Shown piece by piece: positions 32,101 to 43,615 of a stretch of DNA of 64,000 nt. Under the pieces are notes generated by a model. It ran no database searches, had not been told where the DNA came from, and worked only from the letters and a program-made list of their open reading frames with translations. The stretch spans positions 10,044,001 to 10,108,000 of the forward strand of contig NC_088314.1 in NCBI RefSeq assembly GCF_910592395.1. Reading direction: 5' to 3'. Position 1 is the first letter of the stretch; every line of letters starts with the position of its first letter. The stretch comes from Lineus longissimus (Eukaryota; Nemertea; Pilidiophora; Heteronemertea; Lineidae). The translations under genes were made by a program, and so were the position numbers.

Positions 32101-34920
32101 TTGATCACAATAACAAAGTATGTTATTACTTTTGTTTCTTGAGGGGAGACTTGACCTACTTATTTTGGCCAAAGTCAACCTAAATAATGCTCATTTCATT
32201 ACCTCCTTCATGATATCATCTAAGGCAGACTTCCTCTTCTGTCCAGCAAAGCTAGTTGATGCTGCATCACTTGTGGATGCCTCTGTTGAACCTAATGCAT
32301 TGGCTCCCAGCAAAGTTCTGAAACAAAGATGGAGATACAATTTAGATAAAGATGATGGCAATAGCAGAGAAAAATAGACAGTTGTTAAATTCAATGTTTT
32401 GGAGGAGCCTGCAATAGGGAATGCAATCTGACAAACTACATGACATTCCAAGGCATAGCTGATGAGATTTATCAGAGCTTTACACTTTAAAATCCCGTTG
32501 TCGAGACAGAAAAAACCTAAGGCTGAAAATGAGCTTTTCTAAGCAGTTTCAAGGACTCCAAGTCACCTGTAATATTTATAGATGCTCGTCTTTCATTGGT
32601 TTATAGGTGCATGCATAATCAATAGGCCAGGGCACCAAAAAATAACAACAACATTGCCCAAAGCTACCACCATCTCACAAAGTTTTAGCCAACAAGCACA
32701 ACACAACATGCTACAATGATGTCAGATGTCAGAGTACAGTAGAACCTCCCTTAGCGGACACCTCTCTATTAAGGACATCTTCTATTAAGAACACTAGTTT
32801 TGGTCCCAAATTGGTTGTTTCCATTCAATTTGACCTCTCTAATCAGGACACCGCTCTATTAAGGACAGCACTTGTCAGTCCCGAGGGTGTCCTTAGTAGA
32901 GAGGTTCTACTGTATTGTATGAGACTACCTATCACAACCTTTAAGTTTTCATTGCCAGCAAAAACCAATGACCGTTCGTGACATTCTCAGACACACTTGA
33001 CAAGCTGTGTTTTTTACAGTAAAACGTCTTTCAAACAAAGAAACTTACTTAGACGTCGATGATTCCTCCGCTGTCTTCCCACTTCCTCCAAGACTAAACA
33101 CAACTTTTTCTTCCTCATTATCTCTCTTCAACTCAGTGAACTCAGTCTTGGGTACACATTTCGCCACCTTCGCATCTCTCTCAATCTGTTTTTCAATCTG
33201 TCGCTGCATCCTTTCTTCGTCGTCCATCTCCATTCTTTCTTTGGCCGCGAGCGCCTCCTGCCGTTTGATAGTTTCCGGGTCTCGGTCGATGTATGTTACA
33301 AACCAGCCTTTTTCAGTTTCATCCACAACACAGTGACCTGTTGAGAAATAAGTTTTGGTTCAACTTAAGATATTCAATTATCCTAAATGAAAACTGGTTC
33401 CTTCATATGATAATCATAATATCTAGCAAATTACCCGTCATTCGGGCAGGTTAAAGCAGGCTGTGTATTGAATAACATGGGTTAATGGACTGAATCACAA
33501 TAAAAATTTCAAATGAATTATCACAGTTCCAACTAATCAAGTGTCCACAACAAAATAAGACTAAAAGTGTAAAACAGGCCTTGCTGCCAAGGTACAAGTA
33601 CTCAGGAAGGCATGTTAGTTACGTACGCACTCCCTGTTTTTGGACCAATCACTATCTGGTGCTAATATCTGTGCCATTAGAAATACATGATAGTTCGCAA
33701 TGTTTTGTATCTTTTTGAATTTCTGCACTGATCAGTAGGAAAATTACTACTGTAGGATAAAAGGTGACTGTTTTGTAATGCCATTATACCTTTAAAACAA
33801 CCTGTGAATGCAAGAGCAAACCACCTACCTTCCCGTCCTAACCATTTAACAAATGTAGTCAGTGTTTCCCACTGGGTCGAGTTCATATGCACGTGGTCTC
33901 TGTCGTTGATATACTCCTGGTAGACCTGGTTTGCACTCACTCGTTTCGTACCGAACCTGCGCCTCAAGAGCTCCACATAACCATCCTTGAAGTCGCTGAA
34001 GAAACAGATCAGAGGAAAGAGAGATAAAGACGCTATTCCCTCATTGCACCCCAGTTTTCAACTTGCCACGCTCCTGTGCTCATTACACAAGCGGCTAATC
34101 AGAATCACTTATCATCACTAGTTTTTATCAGCTAGCCTAAGCGATCACCCCGGGCCTGGGTCCTGCCAGATGCAAAAGCGTAAACATGAAATAGCCAGAG
34201 GGCATTGTGCTTACCAGATCAAACTTCAGTTGACGACCATGCCAATTTCAGCCATGCCGATCCACCGCCGTTGCGCGAGGAGACTTTAGGGCTGATATTC
34301 ACCGCCGATTAGTCAAATCAAATGCGAAATATTTAGTACAAGTCAAACCTACCTGGAAAAGTCATCAACATATTGATCCGGATTCTCTGCAAACAGTAAG
34401 ATTTGTCTCTGGTGAGATTCCGAGGTCAGGTGACATTTGAATCCATTCTGAAACGAAAAAGTTTTACAGGCCACAGGGTGTCGCAAAAAAACAACAAACT
34501 CAACTTTGAATGTACAGTGAATCAAGGTTTGTTCTATGTAAATATGGAGCTGAAGATCAGACTCAAACTCATGTGTTTTAAGTCCGCCTGGCCATTGCCA
34601 GAGCTGCAACTGCTCATCAGGCCGGATTCTGTCCTATTAGGGAAAACTAGGAGTGTCACTCCCCCTGCTACCCATACTCGAGGTCAAGGGAAGCAATTTA
34701 GGGTTAGTTGTCTAGCTCAAGGACATGGAGATTAAATGGCGTTGATCCTTATGAGAGTCGAGACCCATGACCTCCTAAACTTGAACATCTAATTGCTCAC
34801 CTCATCACGACACTGTTTTTGACACATCTGACAGTACCATCTCAACTTTTGAAGACCCTTTGCCTTGATCCTATTGGCAATCGCCTTTGGGGTTAAAAAT
34901 CCGCCTTTTTCTTTTCCCAT
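29186..34920 (-). CDS. KIN: DNA/RNA-binding protein KIN17
   Basis: Nine minus-strand exons join in phase: 34801-34920 (ATG at 34920), 34353-34447, 33829-33995, 33049-33337, 32203-32317, 31337-31456, 30237-30336, 29809-29909 and 29186-29251 (TGA at 29186). They give 390 residues; human KIN has 393. The N-terminus (FLTPKAIANRIKAKGLQKLR) precedes a C2H2 zinc finger with Cys30, Cys33, His46 and His52. A winged-helix region follows (ELLRRRFGTKRV, HMNSTQWETLTTFVKWLGRE). Next come a charged helix (QRQIEKQIERDAK) and a basic stretch (GQKRKSALDDIM). The C-terminal tandem SH3-like/KOW part has VLVVNGAYRGEEATL and VQYEDISKL. KIN17 is a nuclear protein tied to replication, DNA repair and RNA processing. 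Introns contain MITEs and a Penelope-like remnant. Confidence 0.96.
29398..29565 (-). mobile_element. decayed TA-type MITE, copy G
   Basis: CCATTCAATTTGACCTCTCT and CAGCACTTGTCAGTCCTGAG match the family in reverse, but both terminal repeats are eroded. It lies in the last KIN intron. Confidence 0.6.
30428..30758. mobile_element. TTAA-type MITE in KIN intron 6
   Basis: The right end reads, inward, TTAACTCTTTCGTGGGCA; the left is TTGACTCTTTCAGAGCCA. The ends resemble those at 5188-5515, with the left TTAA mutated to TTGA. It is 331 bp and encodes nothing recognisable. Confidence 0.45.
31690..32060 (+). pseudogene. Penelope-like element remnant (GIY-YIG endonuclease end)
   Basis: In shifting + frames the translation gives DYIRETKRTLKA, then HLFNDQVGQNFPLETLKTLA, RELDWFRTGL and GRYKLPQIGDNLIQPPLT. 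The order and spacing fit the C-terminal GIY-YIG nuclease region of Penelope-like retroelements (YIGET-R-L, a DWF-RG-EA-I segment, a GGR-LP-I-DN segment). Stops and frameshifts show it is dead. It lies in a KIN intron on the opposite strand. Confidence 0.62.
32737..32912 (-). mobile_element. TA-type MITE, copy D
   Basis: TA-flanked on both sides, with CAGTAGAACCTCCC on the left and GAGAGGTTCTACTG on the right. It is reversed relative to copy A and lies in KIN intron 4. Confidence 0.8.
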
Positions 34921-34958
34921 GGTGGCCTCTTATGCATTCAACATACACTGTGGTATCG

Positions 34959-35180
34959 CTGTAAGTAATTAGAATAAATAATACTGCAACAATACCATAT
35001 ATCATAGTCATAAGGTTAACTGACACTAACGTTGTCGCCAGCAGTTTAAAGGGACAATATAGGCAGCAGCTGTAAGTAATTAGAATAAATAATACTGCAA
35101 CAATACCATATATCATAGTCATAAGGTTAACTGACACTAACGTTGTCGCCAGCAGTTTAAAGGGACAATATAGGCAGCAG
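34959..35180. repeat. 111-bp tandem duplication next to the KIN start
   Basis: The segment starting GTAAGTAATTAGAATAAATA at 34961 recurs at 35072, 111 bases on. Each copy contains the end of the TTAAAGGG family MITE (TTTAAAGGGACAATATAGGC), so the second copy leads straight into the whole MITE. Confidence 0.85.
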
Positions 35181-35379
35181 CTAGGCAGGCAAGATAAAGT
35201 TACACAAAGTCGCCAATAGGGGTCTCTCACGTCTCACAGTACGTCGAAATGATTCACGCTTGCACGAAGAATAAATTTAGTGCTGAATCTGACATGACCC
35301 AGGCCCCTTACTTTTGTATATTCGTCACCTGGAGATGGCCAAATTAGCCCCTCCGCTCCTGCCTGTAGTCCCCCTTTAA
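35157..35379 (-). mobile_element. MITE of the TTAAAGGGGGAC family, copy 3
   Basis: TTAAAGGGACAATATAGGCA on the left and GCCTGTAGTCCCCCTTTAA on the right. The interior matches 8358-8580 in reverse (AGGCAAGATAAAGTTACA). TTAA is at both borders. Confidence 0.75.
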
Positions 35380-37113
35380 TAATGAGCTGCTTGGACGGTT
35401 AAAACAAAGATGATTGCCATCAGCTTTGCACAAGGCGCACCTCACGACAATTCCAGTATTTTCCGAGATTTCAGAAGACGATGCGGTTCAGTGGCAATTT
35501 GCGCTGCATACGGTAAAATATCTGATCCATGATTTACCGGTAAACTGTTTGTGCGATGATAGAAGGGTGTAATATTACTATAAAGTGGCGATAATACGCA
35601 CTAAGTTCCAACGATGATGATATGTTGTCTGACATTGAACTCTACCCACCAAGTTTGTTTTTGCCTTCCACGTACAGTTTGCATGGTTTGTCGCAGCTTC
35701 TCTCAACAACAAAACTATGTTGAATTCCAACAAACAAGGTGCGTGCGCAAATTGCACAACAAGCAACGGGCGAATGTTCGGAGTGGCGAAATTTTCCCGA
35801 CGTCATCATATGTCCTGATTGTCCATCTATTGTATTAGTAAATGCAGCTAATAATGGCAATACATGTACACCCTGACGCCACAATAAACACGAAAAGGTT
35901 AGGCCTATCTAGTGGGCCTGAATAAGGCGTTATTTTGGCTAGCTAACGCACATGTTGGTAAAAAATTGGCCCGAACAATAGGTCGAACGAAATACCACGT
36001 CATGACCTGTATCCTGCTGATCTATTGATAACATAACGATGCTTTACCCATAGGTTGCTTTTGGACCAAAATCGTATAGCCAGTGCACATGCACATGCAT
36101 AGGCCTACATACATGCATAGTACATACATGCATACTACTAGCCCCAAAACGTAAACATTGATGATGCTCTTGTTTTCGTTAAGTTTTCCAGCCCGTTTTC
36201 CCGCAGTCATGGGGCCAATGGGGGTTTCCAAGCCAAATACTATCACTCAAGTTTAGTTACCTACAGTGACCTAAGAACTCCTATGTTATACTCGTGAGGC
36301 GTGGGATTATGATGAAACAGCGAAGTGTGAAGTGTAAATCGTATGGGCGGCTGGGTTTCCCGAGCTAGATTGCCTGGAAATTTCTTGGCTGGTCCCTCAG
36401 CCTCGATTTAATTTGAGTTAGAGAGAATCAGGTCAGGATCCCAGACTAAAATTTTCCTAGAAATAAGGTCACATCGGCATGTCATGTGATTTGTACAAAA
36501 TGGTAGAAGCCTTGTGACAACAACAACCAGGAAGAACAGGAAGCAATTTTGTGACTTTAGTTCAGTTTTATTCCAGCGTTTTGTGTCGATCGGACACATA
36601 TCGTTTTAGGATCATCCCATTGTAACGCAAGTAAGGTTTTCATTGTCTTCATGGTTATTGATATAACTCATTGACTGTTAGTGTAGTCAGTGACAGTGTT
36701 ACTGTTAGTTAGGCCCAGTAAATCATGAAATAAGTTCTCTTCTTTTTGAGTTGACTTGTTCACTTCATCTGTGCATGTCATGACTTTGTTGAATGTCCTC
36801 TTGTCTGACTCTGGCTCTGTGTCGTCTGTCATGACTTGTATTTTGCTTGTGTGGTTGTGCTGGATACCGTACGCCCATTCTGTTCGTCAAAAATTTGAAA
36901 TTGAAATTGAGAATTAACAAGCGTAAATGAATTTCAGCATTGTAATTCTGTATTAAACAGATATATAAATACTATAAGAACCCAGTTTCAGCAAATTCGT
37001 GTGCATAATAACTCCACTATGGTATTGTGTATAACTGCATTTCCATTTTCCTGGACCACCAGATATTACAAATGGTGTACACCTTTATATCATGTTCATT
37101 TATTTCAGGAAAA

Positions 37114-40100
37114 ATGGCTGTCGAACGCCTCTTCAAAATCATCATAATTGGAGATCCAACTGTTGGCAAGACATCCTTTGTTCAGCGTTATACAAATGAT
37201 ATGTTTAGAAGAGATTATAAAGGAACGATAGGAGGTAAGAATTGCTACAGTTTTCATGGATTTTTGCCAGTGATCAGATGTTAGGTTCATTGTATCTGGC
37301 TCGAAAGGCCACATCGAAAGAGAGGACACGGTCTGCAACCGAGATCCGTGACAGATTTATATTTGACTAAACCAGAGGTGACTGTGGAACATGACTGCCA
37401 TCTGTTACGCCTTGCTCGAACTGGTGCAGGTCTGTGACATCATCGTATCAACTGATCACGATTGGCAACGGTGTAAATCACGTCGCGTCGTCACTGCCTT
37501 GCTGCATCCCGGATGTCAAGCCCTGGTGACCAGCTACATGCCCTTTTAGAGAATCGGTCGTGGTGTGGGTGAAAGCTATACTACAATTAAAGCTACTACA
37601 AGAAGCTACTACTACTTTGGTGAAAGATATTTCCAACCAAGACCCAAAAGCAAACCACTCATCAGCGGGTAATTTGCTGGTCATAATGAATCATAGAATA
37701 GAATACCCGACAAACGTCCTTCCCTGAGGGCAGGTTTGTTTTTGATTTTTTGTGCTGCAAAAATCTAGTCAATTATGTGTTGATTTACTGTTCATTATGG
37801 GGTCATACTGATATGTATGTATGTCAGAATTGTTCTCCAGTGCCAAAGGTCGGAATGAAGTTTTGAATGCACTTAAGCTACATGATAACATGTTTTTCAA
37901 GATTCATTAGAAGTAGGTATCATTAAAAATCAAATGGCAATTAATAAAATGAGAGTGGTAAGAAAGTTTCTAAATCTTACTGAGTGCACAATAGTCTGTA
38001 TCTGGGGTTTGTCGGTATTTTTCATAACCTATTCAGTGATTGTTTGTTAGATTTTTTCACAAGACCCGGATAAAACTTAATAATTTTAGTCCCCACCGAT
38101 CATTTTAATCTGGCTTGACTGTGATTCCACATTTTCATATTTCAGTTGACTTTGCTCTTAAAGTGGTGAAATGGTCTGATGAAGAAACACTCAAATTGCA
38201 GTTATGGGATATAGCAGGTGAGTTCAGATCTAGATACAATCAATGAGACAGTGGCATATGGTTCCAACCACCCTTGGGATCAGTGGTATATTGGTAAGAG
38301 GACCATGCAGGCTAATAATCAGGAGCATTCTCCAAGCAAGCGTAGTACATGTATAATATTTAAACTACCAGTGGTACTTCCTTACCTTCCAAGGTAGCCC
38401 AGGGCATTGAGGGTACTTGAACCGGGTACTTGAACCGGGTACCAATATCTGAGTGTGGGAGTAAGACTAGAGGGTCACCTGGGTCGTCCAGAAATGGTAG
38501 TCGGGCATGGCCCTCCGTAACATGTAGGCGTGGGAACCCTTTTTTATTTGTTGAAATATCATTCGGACTAAAAACAGCTTTGTACAGGAGAATCTGGCAA
38601 AGATGTACAAGTAACTTTTGAACAATTACATCTAGGCCCTATTGATGTGTTATCAACATGTAAATCAACATGTTACCTCAGAATCAGATGAGAATGTTTT
38701 GTTTTCGGTCATGTCGGTACCATATTAAGGTATAGGAACACTGTCACACTCAGATATTGGTATCTAGTTAAACTACCCTCAAGGCCCTCAGGCTTGGCTA
38801 CTGGTCTAAGGTGTTGACTCAAACTTTATGAGCATACATACATGTAACTGGCACGACAAAGCAAAGACTGTTTATGCCTTTTCAGCATTGTTTCCTTCCT
38901 CTTCTTCAGCTTTCCCTCTGCACTTGGAGGTGATTTTCTCCAGGGAGTATTCCTCCTCCAAGGCAGGATGAGCGTTTATGCCTGACACTACAGTCATGTG
39001 CCAATTGGGTTTATTGGCCAAGTGAATCCTACTTCGGTGAGAGGTTGAGTCCACGCTAGCTACTCACGTTTCTCACTTGGTGGGGTCTTTAAACGCCCTG
39101 GCATAGACACCAGATAAAGGGAACCTTTGTTTTAAGTCTCATTTGCAGGACTGTGAAGACCCAGGAATTTTAGTTCCTTGAAAGCCACGCCGATTCATCC
39201 AGAAATCCTATCCTGGGTTCTTCCCAGGATCGAACCCGGGCCCTTTTGCGTGTTAGCAAGCAGTGTTAACCACTAGGCTATGAAGCTCCCTAGCATTGTT
39301 TTAACGTGTGATTTTTTCGCTACAGGTCAAGAACGCTTCACATCCATGACGCGTGTATATTACAAAGATGCACACGCCTGTATCATAATGTTCGACCTAA
39401 CACAAAAGACAACATTTCACAACACGTTAAAATGGAAAAAGGACTTAGATTCCAAGTGTAGTTTACCAGATGGAAGTCCCGTGCCATGTATATTACTAGC
39501 CAATAAAGTAAGTATCGGGTATGTGCTGATCTGATGCCAAGCAGATCAAATCTTCAGTGGGCTAAATACTGGCTATCCAAAACAGGGATTTGCGACAACA
39601 TGGTCCCTCCACAACAGATGGGCACAACTGCCAGGCCTTGCAATGTTACTCTAAAGTAGGCCAAGTGGAGGTTTCCTTCCAACCACAAACAGTGAAAAAT
39701 GTCATACTCATAGATAATTATTATCGGTTGTAGTAATCATAAAAAGTACGCCTTTGAACTTGTCATATTTCATTCTACAAAACTTGGCAAGCTTTTGTTT
39801 GTTAGGTAACATCTTCAGGTCCAGTGATGGGTATGTCCTGTTCGTTGGAATGGATTTTAGAAGACTGTCCATTAGTCCTCTTTGGCTTTTCTCCCATTCC
39901 TTGCTGTGGCTGATAAAGTTTCCACATTCGAGTCCTTTAAGAGCTCCTCTCTAGCCTCTTTTGTGCATTGGATAATTTTCCACGTTGCTGGTAGGACTGA
40001 TGGGTCCGTACCGAGCTTTTGAATTGAGATCATGACTGCCTCTTGCCATATCTTGGGAACTGACCCTGTCTTCCAGCTAACATTGTAGATGTGGAGGAGC

Positions 40101-41950
40101 TTGTCAACTGATCCTGGCCCCTGGTGTATGAGCATTCCATTGGTGATGTCCTCCAGGCAAGGGGATTTCTCAGGTGCCAGGTCATGCAACATGTACTTCC
40201 TTCCTGATGAAGGATTTGGTCATAACTTCCTCATCTGGTCTTTCTCTGGGCTTTGCATACTTTATTGAACTGATATATGGGCATGACCTCTTAAAAGTTT
40301 ACTCATTACTGCCTCTTTATGCAGTATTTGGGCAATTTGTATCAAAAGAGGAAATCGGGCCAGTTGAAGGAAACCTATGCTGTCCAAGAGTCCCCCTTAC
40401 TACAGGAGTATACCGGGACTGACTCGGAATCAAACACTGAACCTCTGAGGTGGCAAGTGCTGATGTTTCTGCTATGCCACTCTGACATCTTGGCAGAACA
40501 ATTGTCCAAGAACATTACATGTTTTGCACAGAAAGTGTTCCCTTGTATCAGTTCCCTTATATATCAGTTCATCTTCTAATTTTCAGTGTGATCTTCCACA
40601 TCGAGAAGTAGAACAGAGCGAAATTGAGAATCTGTGTCGAGAAAATGAGTTTGTCGGATGGACAGAAATATCTGTGAAGGAAAATCTCATGGTGGAGGAA
40701 AGTATGAAGTATGTATGCTCATCTTGAATCGCTCTGTGTTTCCTTTTAACACTTAGCTCTAGAAGAATCACACAAGCTGGTTTTAGCTTACTTGCTTCCC
40801 ACTAGACATGCATTTTGGACAATTTAATCAGATTGCTCCATCAAAAAATATGTCAGATCATAAACTTTGTCACGACGTGATTGGATGATTATGTGACTCT
40901 TCCGCACTAAGAGGTCACTATTTTTGTCTCAAGATAGCTGAATTGATAAACTGTAGCTTCCTGTTTGATTAAAACAGTTATTTGATTTATGTAAAGGCCT
41001 GAATATTAACCCGAAAACTAGCCTGATTTTGGTTTGTGCGTACGTGAAACATATGTTGAAGTTTTTCTTCCCATGTGGGCAAAATCATGTTGATTTGGCA
41101 TTTTTCCACTGCAGAATCAACAACGACACAGTGACACTATACAATAACACAGTGTTCGCATTCTGAAGTCTTTGTCATCGATTAATACATGTATTCTAAA
41201 ACACCTGGATTTAGAATGAACCGCATTGTCTGTACTGATTATCTCGCAAAGGTTTGCCAAAACCTTGGCGGCGACTCGGTTTTGGTCGACATCTTAGGTC
41301 CACCCTCGTGTTTGGTGAGACAATCAATACCTCCAGTACAGTATCAATTCCTTAACTGGGGCAACAAAAGACAATTTTGAAACCTCTTGTCGTATTCTTA
41401 GTATTTCCAATACTCATTTGAAGTCTTTGAATCAGCACCCAAGGCTGGCAAAATTCGAACAAAATTTCTAGTTTTCGTGTCCAGTTGCACACACCCATTA
41501 ATCAGTATTTCTTGTTTACTGCTCAGTTATCTTGGTTTAAGCAGAGTGTCCCATGGACATTTTATTGGAAGGAATTTATAATTATAATTAATATTAATAT
41601 TATAATATTTATAATTATAATTAATATTAATATTATAATTATAATTAATATTAATATTATAATAATTATAGTTATAATTATTTTATAATTACAATTAATA
41701 TTACTATTGTAATATTTATAATTAATATATTAATGTTATAATATTTATAATTGTAATTAATATTATAATAATTATAATAATTATAATTTATAATTTCATT
41801 GGAATTTATAATTGCAGGTTCTTGCTAGAGGAGATTATGACCAAGTTTGGCGAAATGGAGGCATCTCTAGATTCACAAGAAGCGGACAAACAGAATATCA
41901 AGTTGAAATCGCAGGGTGGGGACGACGGTGGGGGAAAATGTGGGTGCTAG
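37114..41950 (+). CDS. RAB29: Rab GTPase of the RAB32/38/29 family, RAB29-like
   Basis: Five coding exons join in phase: 37114-37234, 38146-38217, 39326-39507, 40587-40708 and 41818-41950 (TAG). They give 209 residues. The P-loop is GDPTVGKT (13-20), switch I has TIGVDFALKV (38-47), switch II is WDIAGQERF (61-69), base binding uses NKCD (124-127) and SVKEN (154-158), and the tail ends CGC for double geranylgeranylation. Ile instead of Thr before AGQE is the mark of the RAB32/38/29 family. SMTRVYYKDAHACIIMFD and GWTEISVKEN resemble RAB29 (RAB7L1) more than RAB32. Members act on endolysosome-related organelles and the trans-Golgi and recruit LRRK2-type effectors in vertebrates. The exact subfamily needs a tree. 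Confidence 0.92.
38391..38805. mobile_element. foldback element in Rab intron 2
   Basis: The left arm (38391-38460, ending TACCAATATCTGAGTGTG) is inverted at 38744-38805 (CACACTCAGATATTGGTA, then CCCTCAAGGCCCTCAGGCTT). The left arm also holds a short direct repeat, GTACTTGAACCGG, twice. Superfamily unknown. Confidence 0.6.
38894..39291 (-). mobile_element. SINE family B, complete copy with target-site duplication
   Basis: AGCATTGTTT flanks the element at 38884-38893 and 39292-39301. On minus it starts GGGAGCTTCATAGCCTAGTG, followed by a tRNA-like B box in GGGTTCGATCC. It continues through CCAATAAACCCAATTGGCAC and ends in a GAAGAAGAGG-type tail. It is about 398 bp, in Rab intron 2, and serves as reference for fragments at 23226, 48540 and 55695. 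Confidence 0.82.
39850..40192 (-). pseudogene. LINE reverse-transcriptase fragment
   Basis: A 106-residue minus frame ending at 39872 reads LAPEKSPCLEDITNGMLIHQ, then NVSWKTGSVPKIWQEAVM and ISIQKLGTDPS. This matches the fingers region of non-LTR reverse transcriptases (KSPG-D-I-EML, SW--G-VP--W--A-I-PI-K-G--P). The usual PISL block is replaced by unrelated sequence and no palm domain follows, so it is a remnant. It lies in Rab intron 3. Confidence 0.68.
41577..41806. repeat. AT-only low-complexity tract beside the Rab exon-5 acceptor
   Basis: About 230 bases are almost entirely A and T with recurring AATTAATATTAATATTATAA blocks. It ends about 10 bases before the splice acceptor at 41817. Confidence 0.9.
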
Positions 41951-42905
41951 TGAGAGTCACAGCATGGAAATGATTGGACTGTGTTTTGGGCAATGATGGT
42001 GAATTGTGCTAGTTTGGGAATTTTGCGATCATGAAGTCTTGCTGATGCAATCGTAAAACACTGAAGAAGTAATGCGTGTGATTGTTGTAAATGTTTATCA
42101 TACGCAGACATTTTTGCAGGGTAATATTTCACAAATGGAGCAGTTTGTTTCTATTCTGCGTGGATTGTTTGCGTGTGAAGTTACAATTTCAAAAGTGCCA
42201 TCATTATGCAAACAGAAATAAACTCGGCATTGCAAGATTGATGAAATCAACAAGCTCTCATGTAGTAATCCAGTGGCAATATCTCTCTCTGAAGAATGCG
42301 TACGGTCTTGCTCAAGCTTTTAATGTTTCAACACCTATGACCTATTACTAGGGCTTCCTAAATACTTGACTGATTTCAATGCGGTTTGTACAGGGTTGAC
42401 AAAATAATCACAAATGTGAAGTTGTTGTCCATTTGGTCGCCATGATAACAATAAAGTGTGTTACTTTCTTTGATTTGTAGATAATCAACCATTTACAAAA
42501 GGTCATCAAAAAACAAATTTATATCTGGCGGGGGGGGGTACAAATAAAACACGAGTGTTGTAGTACAGCAAGTGATAGATTTCGGGAGTGTTTTCATGTT
42601 GATATCTTGATATACGGGTTCTGAAAAAGTACTTTTTGGTTCACCCTACTGGTGAGTCTATACAATGATGCAGTGTCCATCGTTGTTGTTGTGACCAATT
42701 TACAAAAACCGTGAAACATTTATTAAAACCGCAAACGTTATGAACTTGAAACTTTGTGCACATAAACCCCTACATTAGATAACTTCTGACACTATATTTT
42801 GGTCTAGTCTGTTTCTTGACTTGGCCATCCCATGGTATCAACCTTAAAATATAAGAAATGTGATATCTTGCATAAGTACACCCCAAACAAGTGATTTAAA
42901 TTGCA

Positions 42906-43263
42906 GATTTGACCTACTGTACTTTTCGAAGTCACAGAAGTCCAAATTTGCTATTTGGATGTGTAATGCTTGTTAGCATGGCACATTTCAATACAAATTT
43001 TAACTGTAGGTTCTCCTAACAAGGATGAATTTCAGATGATGCAGGCTTTTGATTTGGTCTACTTTTCAAGGTCACAGAGGTCCAGATTTGACCTACTGTA
43101 CTTTTCGAGGTCACAGAAGTCCAAATTTGCTATTTGGATGTGTAATGCTTGTTTGCATGGCACATTTCAATACAAATTTTAACTGTAGGTACTCCTAACA
43201 AGGATGAATTACAGATCATGCAGGCTTTTGATTTGGTCTACTTTTCAAGGTCACAGAGGTATT
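42906..43263. repeat. 179-bp tandem duplication
   Basis: GATTTGACCTACTGTACTTT at 42906 recurs at 43085. The following CAAATTTGCTATTTGGATGT and CCTAACAAGGATGAATT phrases are shared. The second copy ends with a partial third start, TATTTGGATGTGTAA. Confidence 0.85.
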
Positions 43264-43437
43264 TGGATGTGTAAATATAGCACATTGCACTTTTTAAGTT
43301 AAGTTTGACCCAGTGAGCACAATTGCCCTTGGCTCTCGAACTGTGTCTCTTTCTGGTGATGGACTGGTGCTGGTCTGTGTTACAGGAAAATGTTAACACT
43401 AGGATGGACGAAGTACCTCAAAATTAGAACTCTAATA

Positions 43438-43615
43438 CAGTAACACCTCTCTATTAAGGACACCCATTGAACTGACAAGTGCTGTCCTTAATAGAGAGGT
43501 GTCCTGATAAGAGAGGTCAAATTGAATGGAAATAATCAATTTGGGACCAAGACAAGTGTCCTTAATAGAGAGGTTGTCCTTATTAGAGAGGTGTCCGCTA
43601 AGGGAGGTTCCACTG
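43438..43615 (+). mobile_element. TA-type MITE, copy E
   Basis: CAGTAACACCTCTCTATTAA on the left and GGGAGGTTCCACTG on the right, flanked by TA, 178 bp. Confidence 0.78.

Larger units (their letters stand above)
34921..37108. promoter_or_regulatory. head-to-head region between KIN and the Rab gene
   Basis: KIN starts at 34920 on minus and the Rab coding exon begins at 37109 on plus, so both promoters should lie here. A likely 5'-UTR exon of the Rab gene ends at 36630, where CATTGTAACGCAA meets GTAAGG; this is inferred because the ATG-bearing exon opens with a splice acceptor 5 bases before the ATG. The KIN side is filled by a 111-bp tandem duplication (34959-35180) and a MITE (35157-35379). 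No TATA box is convincing. An ATGC-rich run lies at 36085-36135. Confidence 0.45.

Noticed and set aside
41485-41688. Isoleucine-rich 67-aa ORF
   Set aside because: It is the translation of an AT-only low-complexity tract in a Rab intron.
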